A stretch of DNA of 64,000 nucleotides from Metallyticus violacea. Its lineage: Eukaryota; Arthropoda; Insecta; Mantodea; Metallyticidae. Location: contig JAUJEO010000019.1 in assembly GCA_030762175.1 (NCBI GenBank), positions 2,052,001 through 2,116,000 of the forward strand, given 5' to 3'. Made by a program: the position numbers and the translations under genes. Numbering within the stretch: position 1 is the first letter of the stretch; the number at the start of each line of letters is the position of its first letter. This document shows, in pieces, positions 33,842 through 47,528 of this stretch. The notes beneath the pieces were generated by a model. The model had not been told where the DNA came from. It searched no databases and saw only the letters and a list, made by a program, of their open reading frames with translations.

Positions 33842-36190
33842 GAGGCTATCAAACTAGTATAATGAAAGAGAACCAGTTATCTCAAATAAGAACGGAAAAA
33901 AGTGATTCAAACGACGTTTCCAAACTTCGAAAAAAATTTTTTTTCTTTTCGAGATTCTTTGCGCATAATATGCTTTACTGAGGCTATCAAAGTAGTATAA
34001 TGAAAGAGAACCAGTTATCTCAAATAAGAACAGAAAAAAAGTGATTCTAACGAAGTTTCCAAACTTCGAAAAAAATTTTTTTTCTTTTCGAGATTCTTTG
34101 CGCATAATATGCTTTACTGAGGCTATCAAACTAGTATAATGAAAGAGAACCATTTATCTCAAATAATAACGGAAAAAAAGTGATTCAAACGAAGTTTCCA
34201 AACTTCGAAAAAAAATTATTTTCTTTTCGAGATTCTTTGCGCATAATATGGTCTTCTGAGGCTATCAAACTAGTATAATAAAAGAGAACCAGTTATCTCA
34301 AATAAGAACGGAAAAAAAGTGATTCTAACGAAGTTTCCAAACTTCGAAAAAAATTTTTTTCTTTTCGAGATTCTTTGCGCATAATATGCTTTTCTAAGGC
34401 TATCAAACTGTATAATGAAAGAGAACTAGTTATCTCAAATAAGAACGAAAAAAAGTGATTCTAACGACGTTTCCAAACTTCGAAAAAAATTTTTTTCTTT
34501 TCGAGATTCTTTGCGCATAATATGCTTCTCTGAGGCTATCAAACTAGTATAATGAATGAGAACCAGTTATCTCAAACAAGAACGGAAAAAAAGTGATTCT
34601 AACGAAGTTTCCAAACTTCGAAAAAAATTTTTTTTCTTTTCGAGATTCTTTGCGCATAATATGCTTTTCTGAGGCTATCAAACTAGTATAATGAAAGAGA
34701 ACCAGTTATCTCAAACAAGAACGGAAAAAAATTGATTTTAACGAAGTTTCCAAACTTCGAAAAAAAATTTTCTTCTTTTCGAGATTCTTTGCGCATAATA
34801 TGCTTTACTGAGGCTATCAAATTAGTATAATGAAAGAGAACAAGTTATCTCAAACAAGAACGGAAAAAAAGTGATTCTAACATAGTTTCCAAACTTCGAA
34901 AAAAATTTTTTTCTTTTCGAGATTCTTTGCGCATAATATGCTTTTCTGAGGCTATCAAACTGTATAATGAAAGAGAACTAGTTATCTCAAATAAAAACGA
35001 AAAAAAGTGATTCAAACGACGTTTCCAAACTTCGAAAAAAAATTTTCTTCTTTTCGAGATTCTTTGCGCATAATATGCTTTACTGAGGCTATCAAACTAG
35101 TATAATGAAAGAGAACCAGTTATCTCAAATAAGAACGGAAAAAAGTGATTCAAACGACGTTTCCAAACTTCGAAAAAAATTTTTTTTCTTTTCGAGATTC
35201 TTTGCGCATAATATGCCTTCTCTGAGGCTATCAAACTAGTATAATGAAAGAGAACAAGTTATCTCAAACAAGAACGGAAAAAAAGTGATTCTAACATAGT
35301 TTCCAAACTTCGAAAAAAATTTTTTTCTTTTCGAGATTCTTTGCGCATAATATGCTTTTCTGAGGCTATCAAACTGTATAATGAAAGAGAACTAGTTATC
35401 TCAAATAAGAACGAAAAAAAGTGATTCTAACGACGTTTCCAAACTTCGAAAAAAAATTTTTTTCTTTTCGAGATTCTTTGCGCATAATATGCTTCTCTGA
35501 GGCTATCAAACTAGTATAATGAATGAGAACCAGTTATCTCAAACAAGAACGGAAAAAAAGTGATTCTAACGAAGTTTCCAAACTTCGAAAAAAATTTTTT
35601 TTCTTTTCGAGATTCTTTGCGCATAATATGCTTTTCTGAGGCTATCAAACTAGTATAATGAAAGAGAACCAGTTATCTCAAACAAGAACGGAAAAAAATT
35701 GATTTTAACGAAGTTTCCAAACTTCGAAAAAAAATTTTCTTCTTTTCGAGATTCTTTGCGCATAATATGCTTTACTGAGGCTATCAAACTAGTATAATGA
35801 AAGAGAACAAGTTATCTCAAACAAGAACGGAAAAAAAGTGATTCTAACATAGTTTCCAAACTTCGAAAAAAATTTTTTTCTTTTCGAGATTCTTTGCGCA
35901 TAATATGCTTTTCTGAGGCTATCAAACTGTATAATGAAAGAGAACTAGTTATCTCAAATAAGAACGAAAAAAAGTGATTCAAACGACGTTTCCAAACTTC
36001 GAAAAAAAATTTTTTTCTTTTCGAGATTCTTTGCGCAAAATATGCTTTACTGAGGCTATCAAAGTAGTATAATGAAAGAGAACCAGTTATCTCAAATAAG
36101 AACGGAAAAAAAGTGATTCTAACGAAGTTTCCAAACTTCGAAAAAAATTTTTTTTCTTTTCGAGATTCTTTGCGCATAATATGCTTTACT
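33842..36190. repeat. HOR section between cassettes 2 and 3
   Basis: m17- and m18-like monomers are followed by the CCATTTATCTCAAATAATAACG monomer (34,152), GGTCTTCTGAGG (near 34,249), a CTAAGGCTATC/AACTGTATAATG monomer near 34,394, and two rounds of the GAATGAG, TTGATTTTAACG, CTAACATAG, AACTGTATAATG series (34.5-35.0 and 35.5-36.0 kb), separated by ATGCCTTCTCTG (35,213). The first bases of the window (1-360) match 34,032 onward. Confidence 0.78.
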
Positions 36191-37157
36191 GAGGCTATCA
36201 AACTAGTATAATGAAAGAGAACCAGTTATCTCAAATAAGAACGGAAAAAAGTGATTCTAACGAAGTTTCCAAACTTCGAAAAAAATGTTTTTTCTTTTCG
36301 AGATTCTTTGCGCATAATATGCTTTACTGAGGCTATCAAACTAGCATAATGAAAGAGAACCAGTTATCTCAAATAAGAACGGAAAAAAAGTGATTCTAAC
36401 GAAGTTTCCAAACTTCGAAAAAAATTTTTTTTCTTTTCAAGATTCTTTCCGCATAATATGCTTTTCTGAGGCTATCAAACCAGTATAATGAAAGAGAACC
36501 AGATAGCTCAAATAAGAACGGAAAAAAGTGATTCTAACGAAGTTTCCAAACTTCAAAAAAAATTTTTTTTCTTTTCGAGGTTCTTTGCGCATAAAATGCT
36601 TCTCTGAGGCTATCAAACTAGTATAATGAAAGAGAACCAGTTATCTCAAACAAGAACGGAAAAAAAGTGATATAAACGAAGTTTCCAAACTTCGAAAAAA
36701 ATTTTTCTTCTTTTCGAGATTCTTTGCGCATAATATGCTTTTCTGAGGCTATCAAACTAGTATAATGAAAGAGAACCAGTTATCTCAAATAAGAACGGAA
36801 AAAAGTGATTAAAAAGACGTTTCCAAACTTCGAAAAATTTTTTTTTTCTTTTCGAGATTTTTTGCGCATAATATGCTTTACTGAGGCTATCAAACTAGTA
36901 TAATGAAAGAGAACCAGTTATCTCAAATAAGAACGGAAAAAAGTGATTCAAACGACGTTTCCAAACTTCGAAAAAATTTTATTTTCTTTTCGAGATTTTT
37001 TGCGCATAATATGCTTTACTGAGGCTATCAAACTAGTATAATGAAAGAGAACCAGTTATCTCAAATAAGAACGGAAAAAAGTGTTGAAACGACGTTTTCA
37101 AACTTCGAAAAATTTTTTTTTTTTTTTCGAGATTCTTTGCGCATAATATGCTTTTCT
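36191..37157. repeat. 967-bp seven-monomer cassette m9-m15, copy 3
   Basis: The same cassette, displaced 3,316 bp from copy 2: CGAGGTTC 36,576 and GTGTTGAAACG 37,081. It carries AAAATTTTATTTTC in m14 (near 36,970). Its last five monomers are duplicated directly downstream. Confidence 0.86.
36468..37157. repeat. 690-bp five-monomer tandem duplication, unit 1
   Basis: m11-m15 with monomer lengths 138, 139, 138, 138 and 137 bp. In m15 the end switches from the usual CTTTACTG to CTTTTCTG and is followed again by m11 (AACCAGTATAATG, GATAGCTC), the expected scar of unequal exchange between m15 and m10. The AAAATTTTATTTTC variant of m14 is in both units. Confidence 0.9.
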
Positions 37158-37845
37158 GAGGCTATCAAACCAGTATAATGAAAGAGAACCAGATAGCTCA
37201 AATAAGAACGGAAAAAAGTGATTCTAACGAAGTTTCCAAACTTCAAAAAAATTTTTTTTTCTTTTCGAGGTTCTTTGCGCATAAAATGCTTCTCTGAGGC
37301 TATCAAACTAGTATAATGAAAGAGAACCAGTTATCTCAAACAAGAACGGAAAAAAAGTGATATAAACGAAGTTTCCAAACTTCGAAAAAAATTTTTCTTC
37401 TTTTCGAGATTCTTTGCGCATAATATGCTTTTCTGAGGCTATCAAACTAGTATAATGAAAGAGAACCAGTTATCTCAAATAAGAACGGAAAAAAGTGATT
37501 AAAAAGACGTTTCCAAACTTCGAAAAATTTTTTTTTTCTTTTCGAGATTTTTTGCGCATAATATGCTTTACTGAGGCTATCAAACTAGTATAATGAAAGA
37601 GAACCAGTTATCTCAAATAAGAACGGAAAAAAGTGATTCAAACGACGTTTCCAAACTTCGAAAAAATTTTATTTTCTTTTCGAGATTTTTTGCGCATAAT
37701 ATGCTTTACTGAGGCTATCAAACTAGTATAATGAAAGAGAACCAGTTATCTCAAATAAGAACGGAAAAAAGTGTTGAAACGACGTTTTCAAACTTCGAAA
37801 ATTTTTTTTTTTTTTCGAGATTCTTTGCGCATAATATGCTTTACT
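37158..37845. repeat. 690-bp five-monomer tandem duplication, unit 2
   Basis: An immediate near-perfect repeat of 36,468-37,157 (CGAGGTTC 37,266, AAAATTTTATTTTC near 37,660, GTGTTGAAACG 37,771). It is two bases shorter because of the A/T tract of m15, and it ends CTTTACTG, rejoining the normal m16. Confidence 0.9.
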
Positions 37846-40800
37846 GAGGCTATCAAACTAGTATAATGAAAGAGAACCAGTTATCTCAAATAAGAATGGA
37901 AAAAAAGTGATTCTAAGGAAGTTTCCAAACTTCGAAAAAAATTTTTTTTCATTTCGAGATTCTTTGCGCATAATATGCTTTTCTGAGGCTATCAAATTAC
38001 TATAATGAAAGAGAACCAGTTATCTCAAATAAGAACGGAAAAAAGTGATTCAAACGACGTTTCCAAACTTCGAAAAAAAATTTTTTTCTTTTCGAGATTC
38101 TTTGCGCATAATATGCTTTACTGAGGCTATCAAAGTAGTATAATGAAAGAGAACCAGTTATCTCAAATAAGAACAGAAAAAAAGTGATTCTAACGAAGTT
38201 TCCAAACTTCGAAAAAAATTTTTTTTCTTTTCGAGATTCTTTGCGCATAATATGCTTTACTGAGGCTATCAAACTAGTATAATGAAAGAGAACCATTTAT
38301 CTCAAATAATAACGGAAAAAAAGTGATTCAAACGAAGTTTCCAAACTTCGAAATTAAATTATTTTCTTTTCGAGATTCTTTGCGCATAATATGGTCTTCT
38401 GAGGCTATCAAACTAGTATAATAAAAGAGAACCAGTTATCTCAAATAAGAACGGAAAAAAAGTGATTCTAACGAAGTTTCCAAACTTCGAAAAAAATTTT
38501 TTTTCTTTTCGAGATTCTTTGCGCATAATATGCTTTTCTGAGGCTATCAAACTGTATAATGAAAGAGAACTAGTTATCTCAAATAAGAACGAAAAAAAGT
38601 GATTCTAACGACGTTTCCAAACTTCGAAAAAAAATTTTTTTCTTTTCGAGATTCTTTGCGCATAATATTCTTCTCTGAGGCTATCAAACTAGTATAATGA
38701 ATGAGAACCAGTTATCTCAAACAAGAACGGAAAAAAAGTGATTCTAACGAAGTTTCCAAACTTCGAAAAAAATTTTTCTTCTTTTCGAGATTCTTTGCGC
38801 ATAATATGCTTCTCTGAGGCTATCAAACTAGTATAATGAAAGAGAACAAGTTATCTCAAACAAGAACGGAAAAAAAGTGATTCTAACGAAGTTTCCAAAC
38901 TTCGAAAAAATTTTTTTTTCTTTTCGAGATTCTTTGCGCATAATATGCTTTTCTGAGGCTATCAAACTAGTATAATGAAAGAGAACCAGTTATCTCAAAC
39001 AAGAACGGAAAAAAAGTGATTTTAACGAAGTTTCCAAACTTCGAAAAAAAATTTTCTTCTTTTCGAAATTCTTTGCGCATAATATGCTTTACTGAGGCTA
39101 TCAAAATAGTATAATGAAAGAGAACCAGTTATCTCAAATAAGAACGGAAAAAAGTGATTCAAACGAAGTTTCCAAACTTGGAAAACATTTTTTTTCTTTT
39201 CGAGATTCTTTGCGCATAATATGCTTTACTGAGGCTATCAAACTAGTATAATGAAAGAGAACCAGTTATCTCAAATGAGAACGGAAAAAAGTGATTCAAA
39301 CGACGTTTCCAAAATTCGAAAAAAATTTTTTTTCTTTTTGAGATTCTTTGCGCATAATATGCTTTACTGAGGCTATCAAACTAGTATAATGAAAGAGAAC
39401 CAGTTATCTCAAATAAGAATGGAAAAAAAGTGATTCTAAGGAAGTTTCCAAACTTCGAAAAAATTTTTTTTTCTTTTCGAGATTCTTTGCGCATAATATG
39501 CTTTACTGAGGCTATCAAACTAGTATAATGAAAGAGAACCATTTATCTAAATAATAACGGAAAAAGAGTGATTCAAACGACGTTTCCAAACTTCGAAAAA
39601 TTTTTTTTTTCTTTTCCAGATTTTTTGCGCATAATATGCTTTACTGAGGCTATCAAACTAGTATAATGAAAGAGAACCAGTTATCTCAAATAAGAACGGA
39701 AAAAAAGTGATTCTAACGAAGTTTCCAAACTTCGAAAAAAATTTTTCTTCTTTTCGAGATTCTTTGCGCATAATATGCTTCTCTGAGGCTATCAAACTAG
39801 TATAATCAAAGAGAACAAGTTATCTCAAACAAGAACGGAAAAAAAGTGATTCTAACGAAGTTTCCAAACTTCGAAAAAAATTTTTTCTTCTTTTCGAGAT
39901 TCTTTCCGCATAATATGCTTCTCTGAGGCTATCAAACTAGTATAATGAAAGAGAACTAGTTATCTCAAATAAGAACGGAAAAATGTGATTAAAACGACGT
40001 TTCCAAACTTCGAAAAAAATTTTTCTTCTTTTCGAGATTCTTTGCGCATAATATGCTTTACTGAGGCTATCAAAGTAGTATAATGAAAGAGAACCAGTTA
40101 TCTCAAATAGGAACGGAAAAAAAGTGATTCTAACGAAGTTTCCAAACTTCGAAAATTTTTTTTTTTCTTTTCGAGATTCTTTGCGCATAATATGCTTTAC
40201 TGAGGCTATCAAACTAGTATAATGAAAGAGAACCATTTATCTCAAATAATAACGGAAAAAAAGTGATTCAAACGAAGTTTCCAAACTTTGAAAAAAAATT
40301 TTTTTCTTTTCGAGATTCTTTGCGCATAATATGCTCTTCTGAGGCTATCAAACTAGGATAATAAAAGAGAACCAGATATCTCAAATAAGAACGGAAAAAA
40401 AGTGATTCTAACGAAGTTTCCAAACTTCGAAAAAAATTTTTTTTCTTTTCGAGATTATTTGCGCATAATATGCTTTTCTGAGGCTATCAAACCAGTATAA
40501 TGAAAGAGAACCAGGTAGCTCAAATAAGAACGGAAAAAAAGTGATTCTAACGAAGTTTCCAAACTTCAAAAAAAATTTTTTTTCTTTTCGAGATTCTTTG
40601 GGCATAAAATGCTTCTCTGAGGCTATCAAACTAGTATAATGAAAGAGAACCAGTTATCTCAAACAAGAGCGGAAAAAAAGTGATTTTAACGAAGTTTCCA
40701 AACTTCGAAAAAAAATTTTCTTCTTTTCGAGATTCTTTGCGCATAATATGCTTTACTGAGGCTATCAAACTAGTATAATGAAAGAGAACCAGTTATCTCA

Positions 40801-40979
40801 AATAAGAACGGAAAAAAGTGATTCAAACGACGTTTCCAAACTTCGAAAAAAAATTTTTTTCTTTTCGAGATTCTTTGCGCATAATATGCTTTACTGAGGC
40901 TATCAAACTAGTATAATGAAAGAGAACCAGTTATCTCAAATAAGAACGGAAAAAAATTGATTCTAACGAAGTTTCCAAA
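37846..40979. repeat. Mosaic section leading into copy B
   Basis: m16-m18, the CCATTTATCTCAAATAATAACG monomer near 38,295 and a CGAAATTAAATT variant near 38,349 come first. Then a part like 8.65-9.3 kb (displacement 29,885; CTTGGAAAACA 9,292/39,177), a part like 11.6-12.7 kb (displacement 27,945; GGAAAAAGAGTG 11,621/39,566), and a jump of four monomers into AAGAGCGG (40,667), which matches 13,276 at 27,391. Private marks are TTTATCTAAATAATAAC near 39,542, GTATAATCAAAG near 39,801, CATTTTATGCC complement CTTTGGGCATAAAATG near 40,598, and CCTTGGCGC-type m3 at the copy B edge. Confidence 0.75.
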
Positions 40980-43900
40980 CTTGGAAAACATTTTTTTTCT
41001 TTTCGAGATTCTTGGCGCATAATATGCTTTACTGAGGCTATCAAACTAGTATAATGAAAGAGAACCAGTTATCTCAAATAAGAACGGAAAAAAGTGATTC
41101 AAACGACGTTTCCAAACTTCGAAAAAATTTTTTTTTCTTTTCGAGATTCTTTTCGCATAATATGCTTTACTGAGGCTATCAAACTAGTATAATGAAAGAG
41201 AACCAGTTATCTCAAATAAGAACGGAAAAAAGTGATTGAAACGACGTTTCCAAACTTCGAAAAAAATTTTTTTTCTTTTCGAGATTCTTTGCGCATAATA
41301 TGCTTTACTGAGGCTATCAAACTAGTATAATGAAAGAGAGCCAGTTATCTCAAATAAGAATGGAAAATAGTGATTCTAAGGAAGTTTCCAAACTTCGAAA
41401 AAAAATTTTTTCATTTCGAGATTCCTTGCGCATAATATGCTTTTCTGAGGCTATCAAACTACTATAATGAAAGATAACCAGTTATCTCAAATAAGAACGG
41501 AAAAAAGTGATTCAAACGACGTTTCCAAACTTCGAAAAAAAATTTTTTTCTTTTCGAGATTCTTTGCGCAAAATATGCTTTACTGAGGCTATCAAAATAG
41601 TATAATGAAAGAGAACCAGTTATCTCAAATAAGAACGGAAAAAAAGTGATTCTAACGAAGTTTCCAAACTTCGAAAAAAATTTTTTTTCTTTTCGAGATT
41701 CTTTGCGCATAATATGCTTTACTGAGGCTATCAAACTAGTATAATGAAAGAGAACCAGTTATCTCAAATAAGAACGGAAAAAAGTGATTCTAACGAAGTT
41801 TCCAAACTTCGAAAAAAATGTTTTTTCTTTTCGAGATTCTTTGCGCATAATATGCTTTACTGAGGCTATCAAACTAGCATAATGAAAGAGAACCAGTTAT
41901 CTCAAATAAGAACGGAAAAAAAGTGATTCTAACGAAGTTTCCAAACTTCGAAAAAAATTTTTTTTCTTTTCAAGATTCTTTCCGCATAATATGCTTTTCT
42001 GAGGCTATCAAACCAGTATAAAGAAAGAGAACCAGATAGCTCAAATAAGAACGGAAAAAAGTGATTCTAACGAAGTTTCCAAACTTCAAAAAAAAATTTT
42101 TTTCTTTTCGAGATTCTTTGCGCATAAAATGCTTCTCTGAGGCTATCAAACTAGTATAATGAAAGAGAACCAGTTATCTCAAACAAGAACGGAAAAAAAG
42201 TGATTTAAACGAAGTTTCCAAACTTCGAAAAAAATTTTTCTTCTTTTCGAGATTCTTTGCGCATAATATGCTTTTCTGAGGCTATCAAACTAGTATAATG
42301 AAAGAGAACCAGTTATCTCAAATAAGAACGGAAAAAAGTGATTAAAAAGACGTTTCCAAACTTCGAAAAAATTTTTTTTTCTTTTCGAGATTTTTTGCGC
42401 ATAATATGCTTTACTGAGGCTATCAAACTAGTATAATGAAAGAGAACCAGTTATCTCAAATAAGAACGGAAAAAAGTGATTCAAACGACGTTTCCAAACT
42501 TCGAAAAAATTTTTTTTTCTTTTCGAGATTTTTTGCGCATAATATGCTTTACCGAGGCTATCAAACTAGTATAATGAAAGAGAACCAGTTATCTCAAATA
42601 AGAACGGAAAAAAGTGTTGAAACGACGTTTTCAAACTTCGAAAATTTTTTTTTTTTTTTTTCGAGATTCTTTGCGCATAATATGCTTTACTGAGGCTATC
42701 AAACTAGTATAATGAAAGAGAACCAGTTATCTCAAATAAGAATGGAAAAAAAGTGATTCTAAGGAAGTTTCCAAACTTCGAAAAAAATTTTTTTTCATTT
42801 CGAGATTCTTTGCGCATAATATGCTTTTCTGAGGCTATCAAATTACTATAATGAAAGAGAACCAGTTATCTCAAATAAGAACGGAAAAAAGTGATTCAAA
42901 CGACGTTTCCACACTTCGAAAAAAAATTTTTTTCTTTTCGAGATTCTTTGCGCATAATATGCTTTACTGAGGCTATCAAAGTAGTATAATGAAAGAGAAC
43001 CAGTTACCTCAAATAAGAACAGAAAAAAAGTGATTCTAACGAAGTTTCCAAACTTCGAAAAAAATTTTTTTTCTTTTCGAGATTCTTTGCGCATAATATG
43101 CTTTTCTGAGGCTATCAAACTGTATAATGAAAGAGAACTAGTTATCTCAAATAAGAACGAAAAAAAGTGATTCTAACGACGTTTCCAAACTTCGAAAAAA
43201 AAATTTTTTCTTTTCGAGATTCTTTGCGCATAATATGCTTCTCTGCGGCTATCAAACTAGTATAATGAATGAGAACCAGTTATTTCAAACAAGAACGGAA
43301 AAAAAGTGATTCTAACGAAGTTTCCAAACTTCGAAAAAAATTTTTTTTCTTTTCGAGATTCTTTGCGCATAATATGCTTTTCTGAGGCTATCAAACTAGT
43401 ATAATGAAAGAGAACCAGTTATCTCAAACAAGAACGGAAAAAAATTGATTTTAACGAAGTTTCCAAACTTCGAAAAAAAATTTTCTTCTTTTCGAGATTC
43501 TTTGCGCATAATATGCTTTACTGAGGCTATCAAACTAGTATAATGAAAGAGAACAAGTTATCTCAAACAAGAACGGAAAAAAAGTGATTCTAACATAGTT
43601 TCCAAACTTCGAAAAAAATTTTTTTCTTTTCGAGATTCTTTGCGCATAATATGCTTTTCTGAGGCTATTAACTGTATAATGAAAGAGAACTAGTTATCTC
43701 AAATAAGAACGAAAAAATGTGATTCTAACGACGTTTCCAAACTTCGAAAAAAAATTTTTTTCTTTTCGAGATTCTTTGCGCATAATATTCTTCTCTGAGG
43801 CTATCAAACTAGTATAATGAATGAGAACCAGTTATCTCAAACAAGAACGGAAAAAAAGTGATTCTAACGAAGTTTCCAAACTTCGAAAAAAATTTTTCTT

Positions 43901-44073
43901 CTTTTCGAGATTCTTTGCGCATAATATGCTTCTCTGAGGCTATCAAACTAGTATAATGAAAGAGAACAAGTTATCTCAAACAAGAACGGAAAAAAAGTGA
44001 TTCTAACGAAGTTTCCAAACTTCGAAAAAATTTTTTTTCTTTTCGAGATTCTTTGCGCATAATATGCTTTTCT
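40980..44073. repeat. 25-mer HOR partial unit in copy B
   Basis: The counterpart of 2,521-5,614 at displacement 38,459, m3 to m25. It keeps the private m6 and m3 changes (GGAAAATAGTG, TTCCTTGCGC, GATTCTTGGCGC). It has its own substitution TTTACCGAGGC near 42,553. Confidence 0.88.
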
Positions 44074-47000
44074 GAGGCTATCAAACTAGTATAATGAAAG
44101 AGATCCAGTTATCTCAAACAAGAACGGAAAAAAAGTGATTTTAACGAAGTTTCCAAACTTCGAAAAAAAATTTTCTTCTTTTCGAAATTCTTTGCGCATA
44201 ATATGCTTTACTGAGGCTATCAAACTAGTATAATGAAAGAGAACCAGTTATCTCAAATAAGAACGGAAAAAAGTGATTCAAACGACGTTTCCAAACTTCG
44301 AAAAAAAAATTTTTTCTTTTCGAGATTCTTTGCGCATAATATGCTTTACTGAGGCTATCAAACTAGTATAATGAAAGAGAACCAGTTATCTCAAATAAGA
44401 ACGGAAAAAAATTGATTCTAACGAAGTTTCCAAACTTGGAAAACATTTTTTTTCTTTTCGAGATTCTTTGCGCATAATATGCTTTACTGAGGCTATCAAA
44501 CTAGTATAATGAAAGAGAACCAGTTATCTCAAATAAGAACGGAAAAAAGTGATTCAAACGACGTTTCCAAACTTCGAAAAAATTTTTTTTTCTTTTCGAG
44601 ATTCTTTTCGCATAATATGCTTTACTGAGGCTATCAAACTAGTATAATGAAAGAGAACCAGTTATCTCAAATAAGAACGGAAAAAAGTGATTGAAACGAC
44701 GTTTCCAAACTTCGAAAAAAATTTTTTTTCTTTTCGAGATTCTTTGCGCATAATATGCTTTACTGAGGCTATCAAACTAGTATAATGAAAGAGAGCCAGT
44801 TATCTCAAATAAGAATGGAAAAAAAGTGATTCTAAGGAAGTTTCCAAACTTCGAAAAAAAATTTTTTTCATTTCGAGATTCTTTGCGCATAATATGCTTT
44901 TCTGAGGCTATCAAACTACTATAATGAAAGATAACCAGTTATCTCAAATAAGAACGGAAAAAAGTGATTCAAACGACGTTTCCAAACTTCGAAAAAAAAT
45001 TTTTTTCTTTTCGAGATTCTTTGCGCAAAATATGCTTTACTGAGGCTATCAAAGTAGTATAATGAAAGAGAACCAGTTATCTCAAATAAGAACGGAAAAA
45101 AAGTGATTCTAACGAAGTTTCCAAACTTCGAAAAAAATTTTTTTTCTTTTCGAGAATCTTTGCGCATAATATGCTTTACTGAGGCTATCAAACTAGTATA
45201 ATGAAAGAGAACCAGTTATCTCAAATAAGAACGGAAAAAAGTGATTCTAACGAAGTTTCCAAACTTCGAAAAAAATGTTTTTTTTTTTCGAGATTCTTTG
45301 CGCATAATATGCTTTACTGAGGCTATCAAACTAGCATAATGAAAGAGAACCAGTTATCTCAAATAAGAACGGAAAAAAAGTGATTCTAACGAAGTTTCCA
45401 AACTTCGAAAAAAATTTTTTTTCTTTTCAAGATTCTTTCCGCATAATATGCTTTTCTGAGGCTATCAAACCAGTATAATGAAAGAGAACCAGATAGCTCA
45501 AATAAGAACGGAAAAAAGTGATTCTAACGAAGTTTCCAAACTTCAAAAAAAATTTTTTTTCTTTTCGAGATTCTTTGCGCATAAAATGCTTCTCTGAGGC
45601 TATCAAACTAGTATAATGAAAGAGAACCAGTTATCTCAAACAAGAACGGAAAAAAAGTGATTTAAACGAAGTTTCCAAACTTCGAAAAAAATTTTTCTTC
45701 TTTTCGAGATTCTTTGCGCATAATATGCTTTTCTGAGGCTATCAAACTAGTATAATGAAAGAGAACCAGTTATCTCAAATAAGAACGGAAAAAAGTGATT
45801 AAAAAGACGTTTCCAAACTTCGAAAAATTTTTTTTTTCTTTTCGAGTTTTTTGCGCATAATATGCTTTACTGAGGCTATCAAACTAGTATAATGAAAGAG
45901 AACCAGTTATCTCAAATAAGAACGGAAAAAAGTGATTCAAACGACGTTTCCAAACTTCGAAAAAATTTTTTTTTCTTTTCGAGATTTTTTGCGCATAATA
46001 TGCTTTACTGAGGCTATCAAACTAGTATAATGAAAGAGAACCAGTTATCTCAAATAAGAACGGAAAAAAGTGTTGAAACGACGTTTTCAAACTTCGAAAA
46101 TTTTTTTTTTTTTTTCGAGATTCTTTGCGCATAATATGCTTTACTGAGGCTATCAAACTAGTATAATGAAAGAGAACCAGTTATCTCAAATAAGAATGGA
46201 AAAAAAGTGATTCTAAGGAAGTTTCCAAACTTCGAAAAAAATTTTTTTTCATTTCGAGATTCTTTGCGCATAATATGCTTTTCTGAGGCTATCAAATTAC
46301 TATAATGAAAGAGAACCAGTTATCTCAAATAAGAACGGAAAAAAGTGATTCAAACGACGTTTCCACACTTCGAAAAAAAATTTTTTTCTTTTCGAGATTC
46401 TTTGCGCATAATATGCTTTACTGAGGCTATCAAAGTAGTATAATGAAAGAGAACCAGTTACCTCAAATAAGAACAGAAAAAAAGTGATTCTAACGAAGTT
46501 TCCAAACTTCGAAAAAATTTTTTTTTCTTTTCGAGATTCTTTGCGCATAATATGCTTTTCTGAGGCTATCAAACTGTATAATGAAAGAGAACTAGTTATC
46601 TCAAATAAGAACGAAAAAAAGTGATTCTAACGACGTTTCCAAACTTCGAAAAAAAATTTTTTTCTTTTCGAGATTCTTTGCGCATAATATGCTTCTCTGA
46701 GGCTATCAAACTAGTATAATGAATGAGAACCAGTTATCTCAAACAAGAACGGGAAAAAAGTGATTCTAACGAAGTTTCCAAACTTCGAAAAAAATTTTTT
46801 TTCTTTTCGAGATTCTTTGCGCATAATATGCTTTTCTGAGGCTATCAAACTAGTATAATGAAAGAGAACCAGTTATCTCAAACAAGAACGGAAAAAAATT
46901 GATTTTAACGAAGTTTCCAAACTTCGAAAAAAAATTTTCTTCTTTTCGAGATTCTTTGCGCATAATATGCTTTACTGAGGCTATCAAACTAGTATAATGA

Positions 47001-47528
47001 AAGAGAACAAGTTATCTCAAACAAGAACGGAAAAAAAGTGATTCTAACATAGTTTCCAAACTTCGAAAAAAATTTTTTTCTTTTCGAGATTCTTTGCGCA
47101 TAATATGCTTTTCTGAGGCTATCAAACTGTATAATGAAAGAGAACTAGTTATCTCAAATAAGAACGAAAAAAAGTGATTCTAACGACGTTTCCAAACTTC
47201 GAAAATAATTTTTTTCTTTTCGAGATTCTTTGCGCATAATATTCTTCTCTGAGGCTATCAAACTAGTATAATGAATGAGAACCAGTTATCTCAAACAAGA
47301 ACGGAAAAAAAGTGATTCTAACGAAGTTTCCAAACTTCGAAAAAAATTTTTCTTCTTTTCGAGATTCTTTGCGCATAATATGCTTCTCTGAGGCTATCAA
47401 ACTAGTATAATGAAAGATAACAAGTTATCTCAAACAAGAACGGAAAAAAAGTGATTCTAACGAAGTTTCCAAACTTCGAAAAAATTTTTTTTTCTTTTCG
47501 AGATTCTTTGCGCATAATATGCTTTTCT
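44074..47528. repeat. 25-mer HOR full unit in copy B
   Basis: The counterpart of 5,615-9,069, again exactly 3,455 bp from m1 to m1. It retains private variants of the copy A unit such as CGAGAATCTTTGCGC near 45,155, ATGTTTTTTTTTTCG near 45,276, CGAGTTTTTTGCGC near 45,843, and AACGGGAAAAAAG near 46,749. Confidence 0.88.

Noticed and set aside
42436..42693. Plus-strand open frame of 85 codons
   Set aside because: The same artefact on the other strand: it reads the m14-m15 monomers and depends on local A/T tract lengths. Its equivalents at 3,977 and 7,433 do not keep the frame.
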